Virus record (IMG/VR): IMGVR_UViG_3300010371_000072
Span: 1 to 37,641 of that record
Direction: 5' to 3' (one strand)
DNA from: a virus
DNA: 37,641 bases
Part shown: piece by piece, positions 16,342 through 23,472 of the stretch
Layout: every line of letters starts with the position of its first letter
How positions within the stretch are numbered: the stretch's first letter is position 1
Made by a program: the position numbers and the translations under genes
Notes under the pieces: generated by a model
What the model was told of the DNA's origin: nothing
Seen by the model: the letters and a program-made list of their open reading frames with translations, nothing else
The model's database searches: none

Positions 16342-18858
16342 GTGGCAGAAGAAAAAACCAATCAATCATTTTTCCACAAGCGTTTGGATCCGTTGGGCGT
16401 GACGGATGAAAATAACTCAATTTCCCTTTGGCAAAACGATATCAATAATAAGGATTCGCACGAAGAAATATTGGTGCCCGTGCCCATCTTTCGCGAAGTG
16501 CCTGAAGGAATAGAAATTGCACTTTACACGTTGGATCGCCTGCAGATCACTTATTCAAAGGAAGGCACCAAAGCGAAAAAGAAATTTTCTATTATTCGCC
16601 TGGAAAAACCTGTTACCCGCCCCGATGGATCAGTGATGAAATATAAGTTGCCAAAGGGCGCCGGTACGCATCCATTTTTCCCGCCTGCTTTGGTTGACAG
16701 GTACGACAAAAAAGAAAAGTTCAACATTCTTTACCTGGTGGAAGGATATTTCAAAGCCTGGTATGCAAGCTTGAACGGTGCAAACATTGTTGGCCTTAGC
16801 AGCATCACGCACATGAAGAATCTGGAAACCGGCAAGTTGCATGATGATATTTTAAAATTGATGTTGGCGTGTGATGTAAAAAAAGTAGTGTGGCTAACTG
16901 ATGGCGATGCGATTGATATTACTCAGAAGGAATTAACTGATGGTTTGGATCTTTCCAAACGGCCAAAACAATTCTTTGGAACGGTTTCCACGTTCAAAAC
17001 TTTGCTGGATGATTATGAGCATCTGGAAAAATGGTTTTTTCACATTGATACAGATAATATTCTTTCCACGCACGCTGGAACACTGCGTGATCATGTAAAA
17101 GGCATTGATGATCTGCTGATGACGCTGGATAATGAGAAAAGCGAAATCATGATGGATTTGCACACGATGCAGTCCGGAAGCTATTTTCAAAAGTTCAATA
17201 TTACGTATTCCACCAGCAAGGCATACACCCATTTTCATTTGCGCGATGTGAAAGATTTTTATTTATTCCACGCGGAACGCCGGCCCGAATTGAAAGGCAA
17301 AGAATTCATTTATAATGGAACAAGGTATCAATACAATGAAGAAACCGGCGATTGCGATGTGAAGATCCCTGGCGCGGCAAAACTATATTTCCGTTGTGGC
17401 GATGATTATTTCAAATTCGTTCAAATGCCTAACCAGTACAAGCAGCTGGAACGCACTTTTCATTCTCGCAAAAAAGGAACGATCACGGATGATCACGGCG
17501 CCAAGTTCACGAAGTTCATTCCGAAATATGAAGCTTTTTGCAACGTTCCTGATCACTTCAATTTTGAACAGGTAATTCATAACTGCTTTAACGTTTATTC
17601 GCCTTTGGATTTCATGCCTGATGAAGAAAAATGTACGGAAGATGATTGCCCTACGATTATGAATTTCATCCGGCATTTGTTTGGAGAAAAGATGGTTTTT
17701 TATCATGATTCAGAAACAAAAGAAAAGCTGGAATACCGCACCATGGATTTGGCGCTGGATTACCTGCAGCTTCTTTACCAACAGCCGCAACAGAAGCTGC
17801 CGATCGTTTGCCTGGTGAGCCGTGAAAATAATACCGGTAAATCCACATTTGCAAACTTTTTACGCATGATGCTTGGCGCGAATACTGCAATAGTTGGCAA
17901 CGCAGATCTGCAATCTGATTTTAATGCACATTGGGCAACAAAAAGTGTGGTAGTGTGCGATGAAACGAAGATTGATAAGCAGCAAGTGGTTGAAAAAATA
18001 AAAAACCTTTCCACGGCCCGCAAAATATTTATGAATGCGAAAGGACGCGGCCAGGTTGAACTGGATTGCTTTATCAAATTTGTTTTGATTACCAATAATG
18101 AAGATTCTTTCATTCATGCCACTGATGATGATATCAGATATTGGGTAATAAAAGTGCCGGTTTTAACGCAGGAAAATCCAACCATTTTAGATCAGATAAA
18201 AGAAGAAATGAGCAGTTTTCTTTCTTTACTGCAAAACAGGAAATTGGCCACGAAGCTTGAAAACAGGATGTGGTTTCATCCTAAACTTTTGAAAACTGAT
18301 GCACTCAATAAAGTGATCGCATATAGCCAGCCACAAGTGGAAAAAGAAATGCGGCATTATCTGAAAGAATTGTTCCTGGATACCGGTGTGAATGAAATAT
18401 GGATGACAACCGATGAAGTGCATAAGGAAATATTTAAAAATAGTACCCGATATGAGCGCTATTATTTGCAACGAATTATTAAAGACAACCTGAAGTGTGA
18501 CACCTATCATTTATTTGAAGTTGATGGCATCCCGAAAAAGTATAAAACGGAAGAAGAAGCCATTGCCGCTTGTGAAGTAAAATATCCGGATGCAACAGGT
18601 TACCTGGCACTTGCAAAAATTAAAAAGTTCCATACGGTGGCGCGATATACTTACCCACGCATGGAAAAAGTAATTACCGATGGCAAGGAAGAAACCAAGC
18701 GCATAGAAGTTACCGGCCACGGACGTCCGTTTATTTTCCACCGGAAAGATTTTGTAAAAGATGAAGATAATGTGGTGGTAACGCCTGAAGATCTGCTGAT
18801 CAATTCAATGAGCATGAACGGCGCTGAAACTGTAAAAGCTGATGATCAACCTTTTTAA
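16342..18858 (+). CDS. primase-helicase (TOPRIM + SF3 D5-like helicase)
   Basis: This 838-residue replication protein has an N-terminal TOPRIM-like region with the Glu motif YLVEGYFKAW (about 131-140) and the acidic strand VVWLTDGDA (about 176-184). The C-terminal superfamily-3 helicase has Walker A SRENNTGKST (about 493-502), Walker B VVVCDETKID (about 535-544) and a sensor FVLITNNED (about 577-585). A D5-type winged helix probably follows. It should unwind and perhaps prime phage DNA as a hexamer. The start is a GTG with no nearby ATG. No separate DNA polymerase is seen, so host polymerase is probably recruited. Confidence 0.85.
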   Translation: MAEEKTNQSFFHKRLDPLGVTDENNSISLWQNDINNKDSHEEILVPVPIFREVPEGIEIALYTLDRLQITYSKEGTKAKKKFSIIRLEKPVTRPDGSVMKYKLPKGAGTHPFFPPALVDRYDKKEKFNILYLVEGYFKAWYASLNGANIVGLSSITHMKNLETGKLHDDILKLMLACDVKKVVWLTDGDAIDITQKELTDGLDLSKRPKQFFGTVSTFKTLLDDYEHLEKWFFHIDTDNILSTHAGTLRDHVKGIDDLLMTLDNEKSEIMMDLHTMQSGSYFQKFNITYSTSKAYTHFHLRDVKDFYLFHAERRPELKGKEFIYNGTRYQYNEETGDCDVKIPGAAKLYFRCGDDYFKFVQMPNQYKQLERTFHSRKKGTITDDHGAKFTKFIPKYEAFCNVPDHFNFEQVIHNCFNVYSPLDFMPDEEKCTEDDCPTIMNFIRHLFGEKMVFYHDSETKEKLEYRTMDLALDYLQLLYQQPQQKLPIVCLVSRENNTGKSTFANFLRMMLGANTAIVGNADLQSDFNAHWATKSVVVCDETKIDKQQVVEKIKNLSTARKIFMNAKGRGQVELDCFIKFVLITNNEDSFIHATDDDIRYWVIKVPVLTQENPTILDQIKEEMSSFLSLLQNRKLATKLENRMWFHPKLLKTDALNKVIAYSQPQVEKEMRHYLKELFLDTGVNEIWMTTDEVHKEIFKNSTRYERYYLQRIIKDNLKCDTYHLFEVDGIPKKYKTEEEAIAACEVKYPDATGYLALAKIKKFHTVARYTYPRMEKVITDGKEETKRIEVTGHGRPFIFHRKDFVKDEDNVVVTPEDLLINSMSMNGAETVKADDQPF

Positions 18859-18861
18859 ATT

Positions 18862-19284
18862 ATGGAAGTAAAGAAAAACATTACAAAAGGTGTTTGTGCA
18901 ACAAAATTTTGCAAAAACAAAACCTATGGACGGAAACACTGTTCCACCTGCCGTTGCAAGAAAACACGGCAAGCTGATCCGGTAAAGTATGCATATCAAA
19001 GCCTTCGTAATAATGCAAAAAGAAGAAACATTTTATTCACGATCACATTGGAACAATTTCGCGAATGGTGTTCCAAAGTTATTTACATCGGCTTCAGTGG
19101 AAGAAGATCCACCAGCTTCACCATAGACCGCCGCCACAATGATATCGGTTATCACATTGATAATATTGAAGTGATGGAAAAAGGTGAAAATGTAAAGAAG
19201 TTTTTTTATTACGACTATCGCACCAGGCAAACATCTTTTATGGTGCATAAAGAACAGCAATCAACTGAACCAGATTATTTCTAA
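18862..19284 (+). CDS. HNH-like endonuclease with N-terminal zinc motif
   Basis: The 140-residue protein opens with a Cys-rich region (CATKFC and CSTC, about 12-32) that can bind zinc. It continues with 'LRNNAKRRNILFTITLEQFREWC' and ends with TIDRRHNDIGYHIDNIEVM (about 90-108), the 'DR..N..GY...N...V' signature of phage HNH (His-Me finger) proteins. It may nick DNA or be a homing-type relative. The usual catalytic His pair is not fully certain from sequence. It starts 3 bp after the primase-helicase. Confidence 0.7.
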   Translation: MEVKKNITKGVCATKFCKNKTYGRKHCSTCRCKKTRQADPVKYAYQSLRNNAKRRNILFTITLEQFREWCSKVIYIGFSGRRSTSFTIDRRHNDIGYHIDNIEVMEKGENVKKFFYYDYRTRQTSFMVHKEQQSTEPDYF

Positions 19285-19300
19285 TTAAACCAAAAAACAA

Positions 19301-19498
19301 ATGCCACAAAAAGAAATCACATTCAAAAAGCGCCGCGCTGAAATCAATATTGATGAATTGGCAACTATCATGGTAATGCTGAGAAAGTACAGCAAATATT
19401 GGGAAGAGCATTACGGCTATTCTAACCGGGTGAATAAAAAGAACTGGGAAGCAAAGGCCGATGCCTGGATAAAGAACAATGTAAATAATCAATTATGA
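19301..19498 (+). CDS. small hypothetical protein
   Basis: This is a 65-residue basic, helical protein (EINIDELATIMVMLRKYSKYW). It overlaps the following gene by 4 bp (ATGA), so the two are coupled. No family is recognised. Confidence 0.55.
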   Translation: MPQKEITFKKRRAEINIDELATIMVMLRKYSKYWEEHYGYSNRVNKKNWEAKADAWIKNNVNNQL

Positions 19499-19767
19499 TA
19501 TACACACCCGAAACATTGAAAAAAGTATGGGATGCTGTAAAAAATCGCAGCAAGTTAAAAGATGTAATGGCTCAATTTGGCTGGTCAAAGGAAGAAGCGA
19601 TTGAAGCTTACCACCAGGCGTGCAAATTATTTGGCCGCGGCCCACGACCGGTGAAAATACCAAAAGTGCAATCGATGGAATTTCGGAAGATGCCAAAGAA
19701 GTGGAAACGTGCGCCGGCGCAATATTCGAATGGTGGATACCTGGATACTTTAAATAAATACAGGTAA
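19495..19767 (+). CDS. small HTH-like protein, last gene before the cassette array
   Basis: This 90-residue basic protein has 'NRSKLKDVMAQFGWSKEEAIEAYHQACKLFG' (about 17-47), which reads as a helix-turn-helix. The C-terminal half is Lys/Pro rich (RPVKIPKV, MPKKWKRAP), suggesting DNA binding. Its stop codon TAA is part of the first AAC core of the cassette array at 19765-19768, so the array begins at its very end. Confidence 0.6.
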   Translation: MIYTPETLKKVWDAVKNRSKLKDVMAQFGWSKEEAIEAYHQACKLFGRGPRPVKIPKVQSMEFRKMPKKWKRAPAQYSNGGYLDTLNKYR

Positions 19768-19960
19768 CGTCAAAGCATTGGCGATGCTTTGGCATTCAAA
19801 ACCCTTTCGCCGGAACAAAAGCAAAATTAAAAATCTAAAATTGATATTATGAACAAAAGCAAAATCGAAGCTGGTCAGCCGGAACAGGTGACAGTAAACG
19901 AACAAAAAGCCGATATTATTCCTTCAGCCCAAGTATCCGCCAATGCACTTGTTGTCGGCT
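19762..19960 (+). repeat. attC-like recombination site 0 (array entry)
   Basis: The arms are GCATTGGCG (19775-19783) and CGCCAATGC (19938-19946), a perfect 9-bp stem. Pairing continues inwards with a single-base bulge, and an outer TAAC/GTT pair sits at 19765/19951. The central loop carries an A-rich stretch and the ATG at 19849 of the next ORF. Arm order, unpaired spacers and AAC...GTT ends match the architecture of integron attC sites, but the length (about 199 bp) is greater than usual. Confidence 0.7.
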
Positions 19961-20271
19961 GTACGGTTAGAGAAAATAATGCAAGCATAAAAAAATATCT
20001 TGAATCACTTTCAAAACTTATACCTATTGAATGGGATAGGTTTACTGAAGATGAAGATGGGGATTTCAATATTTACGGATGGATAAAAAGAAAAGATGGA
20101 CAAAGGGATTTTGTTTTATTAAACCTTTTTTTAGAATATGGGAATATCCGTTCTTATAAATCAGGGTTTGCGACATCCTCAGCTAAATATAGCAAGACGA
20201 TTTATATGTGTCTTTACGGCACTACTAAAGGTCATAATAGTTGCCGCAAAATTGAAAGTCTGGTAGTATAG
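19849..20271 (+). CDS. cassette A: leader-fused hypothetical protein
   Basis: This 140-residue ORF starts inside attC-like site 0. Residues 1-34 are encoded by the site and are low-complexity and hydrophilic (MNKSKIEAGQPEQ, NEQKADIIPSAQV). The cassette proper begins at Val35, the GTT of the site. The remaining 106 residues (IPIEWDRFTEDEDGDFNIYGW, FVLLNLFLEYG) form an alpha/beta protein of unknown function with no Met of its own near its start. The stop TAG touches the inverse core GCCGATAAC of the next site. Start GTTGTCGGC and end GCCGATAAC are inverted repeats with one mismatch. Confidence 0.6.
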   Translation: MNKSKIEAGQPEQVTVNEQKADIIPSAQVSANALVVGCTVRENNASIKKYLESLSKLIPIEWDRFTEDEDGDFNIYGWIKRKDGQRDFVLLNLFLEYGNIRSYKSGFATSSAKYSKTIYMCLYGTTKGHNSCRKIESLVV

Positions 20272-20473
20272 CCGATAACGGCCACGTATTTGCGATGGGC
20301 TGGAAATAAACGAACAGTCAGCCCAAAACGTCAGCTAAATTAAAAAACTAAAAATCAAAAATATGAACAAAAGTAACATCAACGAACTTTCAGCCGAAAC
20401 CGAAGCTGATAGTAATTCAAAAGCTAAAAATCAGCAGGTCAGCCAGCCTAACGCAAATACGAATGTTGGCAGC
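20271..20473 (+). repeat. attC-like recombination site A
   Basis: CGTATTTGCG (20285-20294) pairs perfectly with CGCAAATACG (20452-20461). After one mismatch the stem continues to GGCTGG/CCAGCC (20298-20303 / 20443-20448), about 19 bp in all. The outer cores are AAC (20277-20279) and GTT (20465-20467), separated from the stem by unequal unpaired spacers of 5 and 3 bases, as in integron attC sites. The loop holds AAATTAAAAAACTAAAAATC and the start ATG at 20363. Confidence 0.75.
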
Positions 20474-20737
20474 AGTCAATCTTTCAACAAGTCCGAAGCT
20501 GGGAAATATTACGAAAAGTCGAAGCACCAGGACGACTGGGGTGTTGATGTTGTATATCCTTATTCTGTTGAAAATATAATTGAATTATCTAAATACGAAG
20601 GCATTTTGCTCGGATTAAAAATATGTAAAGAAATGTTTGCACAAGGTCAGATAAGCCATGACAATATTTACGAAAACGAAATCTATTATCGTGAACTTTT
20701 ACAAAATAAAATGGATGAACTAATGTTGGACACCTGA
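20363..20737 (+). CDS. cassette B: leader-fused hypothetical protein
   Basis: This is a 124-residue ORF. Residues 1-34 come from site A and begin MNKSNINELSAETEAD, similar to cassette A's start MNKSKIEAGQ and equally hydrophilic. Val35 is again the GTT of the site, so the ATG-to-GTT distance (102 nt) is identical in A and B. The cassette part is an acidic helical protein (GVDVVYPYSVENIIELSKYE, LLGLKICKEMFAQG) of unknown function. Its ends GTTGGCAGC (20465) and GCTGCCAAC (20740) are perfect 9-bp inverted repeats. Confidence 0.6.
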   Translation: MNKSNINELSAETEADSNSKAKNQQVSQPNANTNVGSSQSFNKSEAGKYYEKSKHQDDWGVDVVYPYSVENIIELSKYEGILLGLKICKEMFAQGQISHDNIYENEIYYRELLQNKMDELMLDT

Positions 20738-20739
20738 TT

Positions 20740-20935
20740 GCTGCCAACGGTCAGGGCTTGGCGATGGGCTGGAATAGAAATCGTTCAGCCGAAACAAAAG
20801 TAAAATTGAAAAACTAAAGATGATGAAAATAGAAAATGTTGATAAATGTTCGTCTGCTGGAACAACTGCTGATAGTGAACTACAGCCGATTGACTTCCGT
20901 CAGCCAGCCTATTGCCAAACCCCATGTTATGCGCC
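20740..20935 (+). repeat. attC-like recombination site B
   Basis: TTGGCGATGGGCTGG (20758-20772) pairs with CCAGCCTATTGCCAA (20904-20918) over 15 bp, with only two G-T wobbles. The outer cores are AAC (20746-20748) and GTT (20926-20928). The loop carries an A-rich leader and the tandem ATGATG at 20820. The 5' arm sequence GCGATGGGCTGGAA is shared with site A, while the cassettes between are unrelated. Confidence 0.75.
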
Positions 20936-21497
20936 GTCTATCGTGTTTCTCGACATTGATGGGGTGTTCAATTGTCAACTTTTTTATAGCAGCAAACAGT
21001 TTCAGAACTACAGAGAAGCAAAGAAACAGTTGCGTAAAGATGTAAAAGCAAAACGAATTGAAAGGCTCGAATATTATGCAAGTCAGATTTGTAAAGAACG
21101 AGTTCAATGGTTTAATAAATTATGTGAAGAAGTAAATGCTGTTGTTGTTATTTCTTCAACTTGGCGGCAAAATAAAACTGTTGGGGAACTTCAAGAAATA
21201 ATGGATTACTGCGGCGGTAATTTTAAAATTATTGATAAGACACCATACACGGGTTATGAGCGTGGAACAGAAATATCAAAATGGTTGCATGATAATATTA
21301 AACCTGAAATACACGGTTGCCACTATTATGATTTTCATCGTTACGTGATTATTGACGATGATAGTGATATGCTGTTAAATCAAAGGTTTAATTTTTTTCA
21401 GACAGACAATTATTCTGGTCTTACACCGAATACTTGCTATAAAATAAAAAGATTTTTAACTGGCCGCACTTTCGGACTGTCTGCCGATGGCGCATAA
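20820..21497 (+). CDS. cassette C: HAD-superfamily phosphatase-like protein with attC-encoded leader
   Basis: This is a 225-residue protein. Residues 1-36 are encoded by site B. The HAD domain starts almost at once with SIVFLDIDGVFN (Asp45 nucleophile, Asp47), then motif II in VVVISSTWRQ, RGTEISKWL, and the acidic motif YVIIDDDSDM. It resembles the HAD family found in RNA-repair 'Swiss army knife' proteins. A normal HAD protein would start two or three residues before SIVFLDID, so the native Met is missing and the leader replaces it. The GTT of the site is one base out of the frame phase used in A and B. The ends GTTATGCGCC and GGCGCATAAC are perfect 10-bp inverted repeats. Confidence 0.7.
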   Translation: MMKIENVDKCSSAGTTADSELQPIDFRQPAYCQTPCYAPSIVFLDIDGVFNCQLFYSSKQFQNYREAKKQLRKDVKAKRIERLEYYASQICKERVQWFNKLCEEVNAVVVISSTWRQNKTVGELQEIMDYCGGNFKIIDKTPYTGYERGTEISKWLHDNIKPEIHGCHYYDFHRYVIIDDDSDMLLNQRFNFFQTDNYSGLTPNTCYKIKRFLTGRTFGLSADGA

Positions 21498-21530
21498 CTC
21501 ATATATGTACCCCCCGCTCATAATTACTTA
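21489..21530 (+). repeat. half attC-like site at the array end
   Basis: GGCGCATAAC (21489-21498) overlaps the stop codon of cassette C and is the exact inverse of that cassette's first ten bases. It is followed by TCATATATGTACCCCCCGCTC. No matching 3' arm or GTT core is visible within the next 250 bp, so the last site appears truncated or differently built. The 89 bp up to the tyrosine recombinase hold nothing else I can assign. Confidence 0.45.
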
Positions 21531-21586
21531 ACTTTTAAATACTTACAAATGGACACTGTACAAGCTGAAAAATTATTCGTAAACGA

Positions 21587-22378
21587 ATGCAATCAAAGAA
21601 CTGGAGCCAAAGCACTATTGATAATTATGCTTCGCAGGTGCGTTGTTTTTTGAGAGAATTTAAATCGCGTGACCGGGCGCGCAATATTACCGCTGATGAA
21701 ATTGAAAAATATCTTTTGCAAAAAGTTCAGATCAACACGCGCAAACATGCCAGATGCGGTATCCAGGCTTTTTATAAACTGGCCATAAACCAGCCAATGA
21801 AACTGGCGCACATTCCCTGGCCTAAAAAGGAAAGAAAATTACCACAACCTATTGATGCCAGTGACGTGCAAAAGTTGCTGAAGGTTTGCACCAATTTGAA
21901 ACATAAAACCATCATTGCGTTGTTATATGGCTGTGGGCTGCGTGTGAGCGAAGTAATTAATATGAAGATAAAAGATATTGACAGCACTAAAAATATCATC
22001 AATATCATTGCCGGTAAAGGCAAAAAAGACAGGCAGGTGATGCTGGCGCCGGAATTGCTTTCGCTGCTTAGAAAATATTACCAGGCTTACCGGCCCAAAG
22101 AATATTTATTTAACGGACAGTTTGATCTGCAGTACAGCGACCGAAGCATTAATGAGTTTTTGAAAAAATATGCGAAGCTGGCCGGGATAAGGCAGAATCT
22201 TCATGCTCATTTATTGCGTCATTGCTTCGCCACTCATTCATTAGAGCAGGGCACGGATATCAGCCTGATTCAAAAACTGCTGGGCCATAACAGCATTAAA
22301 ACGACAATGATTTACACGCATGTGAGCACCAACATCATTGCCAATACTCATTCACCATTGTCAAGTCTTGCATTGTAA
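21587..22378 (+). CDS. XerD/IntI-like tyrosine recombinase
   Basis: This 263-residue site-specific recombinase has an N-terminal SAM-like core-binding domain (1-75) and a complete catalytic set: Arg119 (GCGLRVSE), Lys in GKGKKDR (144-147), His208 and Arg211 (HLLRH), His234 (LLGHN) and Tyr243 (TTMIYTHV). The end HSPLSSL resembles the SPL(D) end of integron integrases and Xer relatives. It lacks the roughly 20-residue insertion before HLLRH that marks IntI, so it is not a canonical integron integrase. It lies directly after the cassette array in the same direction. The phage also has a serine integrase, so this enzyme is free for another job such as moving the cassettes. Confidence 0.85.
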   Translation: MQSKNWSQSTIDNYASQVRCFLREFKSRDRARNITADEIEKYLLQKVQINTRKHARCGIQAFYKLAINQPMKLAHIPWPKKERKLPQPIDASDVQKLLKVCTNLKHKTIIALLYGCGLRVSEVINMKIKDIDSTKNIINIIAGKGKKDRQVMLAPELLSLLRKYYQAYRPKEYLFNGQFDLQYSDRSINEFLKKYAKLAGIRQNLHAHLLRHCFATHSLEQGTDISLIQKLLGHNSIKTTMIYTHVSTNIIANTHSPLSSLAL

Positions 22379-22499
22379 AAATGAACCCCTTATACTTAAA
22401 ATATTCCCACCAACAGCCCATGCAGTTTCATTTATGCGATTCTAAGCGCCTTCATTTTTGCGTTACATCAGCCACCAGCTTCATTTTGAAGAAAGCGCC

Positions 22500-22524
22500 G
22501 CTACTGCGTGGGAGTGGCAGTAGC
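22500..22524. other. hairpin beside the GTWAC cluster
   Basis: GCTACTGC (22500-22507) and GCAGTAGC (22517-22524) form a perfect 8-bp stem with a 9-base loop. There is no T run after it, so it is not a clear terminator. It lies between the tyrosine recombinase and the phased repeats and may belong to an origin. Confidence 0.4.
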
Positions 22525-22622
22525 AGTTGTTCAATCGGAAATTTTGCTTTTTCAGCCGTTGAAATTCGCAGAAAAGATAATATGAAGAGTGAAAAAGTAT
22601 TTTTTGAATCCTGTTTTTCAGC

Positions 22623-22820
22623 GTTACAAGCGTTACATTTTAATTTCAAATTCAATAAAAATCAATACAGTAAAGGATTTAACGTTGTAACGATACACAC
22701 AAAAACACAGGATTTTGTTACAAAGCGTAACAGAATCCGTAACGCAGCGTTACAACGTTGTTACAAATCGCTTGTAACAAGGATGGTAAAGGATTTGAGC
22801 CACTTTGTAACGTTTGTAAC
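22623..22820. repeat. helically phased GTWAC boxes (origin/partition candidate)
   Basis: Eleven copies of GTTAC or GTAAC occur in 198 bp, where under one is expected by chance. Starts are at 22623, 22632, 22687, 22717, 22727, 22739, 22749, 22760, 22774, 22807 and 22816, with another at 22461. Most extend to TGTTACAA or TGTAACG. Six successive starts are 10, 12, 10, 11 and 14 bp apart, placing them on one face of the helix. A very A-rich tract (22833-22858) follows. Iterons of a replication origin or a partition/regulator site are the likely meanings. The 480 bp from 22379 to 22858 contain no gene I trust. Confidence 0.6.
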
Positions 22821-22858
22821 AGGAAAAGTTTGTTGAATAAAAAAATAAAAAAATAAAA

Positions 22859-23203
22859 ATGGAAACATCTGTTATCAACCAGGAAGTAAAAGAACTTCCA
22901 CTGAAAAATCTGAACAATTGCCTGGCATGTGATGCATTTAACTACATCACCTTTGCGCCGGATCGTTCCATTACTGATAAAGATCTTCAAAAGGTTTATT
23001 ATGTAAAAAATGGTGATGAAGCTTTTTATTGCCAGATAGTGGATCTGTATCGGTGCGATTTTTCGCGAATGCCTACCATTGCTACTATCTCAGCCACCGG
23101 CATGGAAGCACACGAATGGGCGCTGTGGTGGCTGGAACAATACCCGGAAACAACGGCAGAAACGAAAATGGTTGTTTATCAGTATAAAAAAATAAAGGTT
23201 TAA
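22859..23203 (+). CDS. hypothetical protein
   Basis: This 114-residue acidic protein has two Cys near the N-terminus (NNCLACDAF) and a C-terminal 'MEAHEWALWWLEQYPE'. The family is not recognised. It lies 3 bp before the next small gene and directly after the A-rich end of the GTWAC region. Confidence 0.55.
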   Translation: METSVINQEVKELPLKNLNNCLACDAFNYITFAPDRSITDKDLQKVYYVKNGDEAFYCQIVDLYRCDFSRMPTIATISATGMEAHEWALWWLEQYPETTAETKMVVYQYKKIKV

Positions 23204-23205
23204 TT

Positions 23206-23415
23206 ATGGAAAAATTTAAAATAAAAATTGAATATCTGCCAAAATATTCTCCCGAAAATGCAACTTACAATGTACAGGAATGGAACATTGATAATTTACA
23301 GGATGCAAGGAAGTTGATTATTGATCAGAGAGAAATTCATGTGAAAAAATCTAAATGGTTTAAATTATTTAGAGATAATGAATTAATATTCGATTCGCAT
23401 CTTATTAAGAGATAA
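23206..23415 (+). CDS. small hypothetical protein
   Basis: This encodes 69 residues with a beta strand at each end and a central helix (LQDARKLIIDQRE). It is charged and without a membrane segment. It follows the preceding stop by 2 bp. No function can be assigned. Confidence 0.5.
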   Translation: MEKFKIKIEYLPKYSPENATYNVQEWNIDNLQDARKLIIDQREIHVKKSKWFKLFRDNELIFDSHLIKR

Positions 23416-23472
23416 AAAATAATTTTCATTTCCCCTTTTTTTTCATTAGATTAGGCGAACCGTCTTAATTAA

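Noticed and set aside
19762-20935. CRISPR array
   Set aside because: The repeated units are about 200 bp hairpin sites with coding cassettes between them, not short direct repeats with equal spacers, and no cas gene is present.
22381-22836. 151-codon ORF after the tyrosine recombinase
   Set aside because: Its second half is translation of the GTWAC repeats (recurring VT pairs), it runs through a hairpin, and its composition is unlike its neighbours. It is kept as a repeat region.
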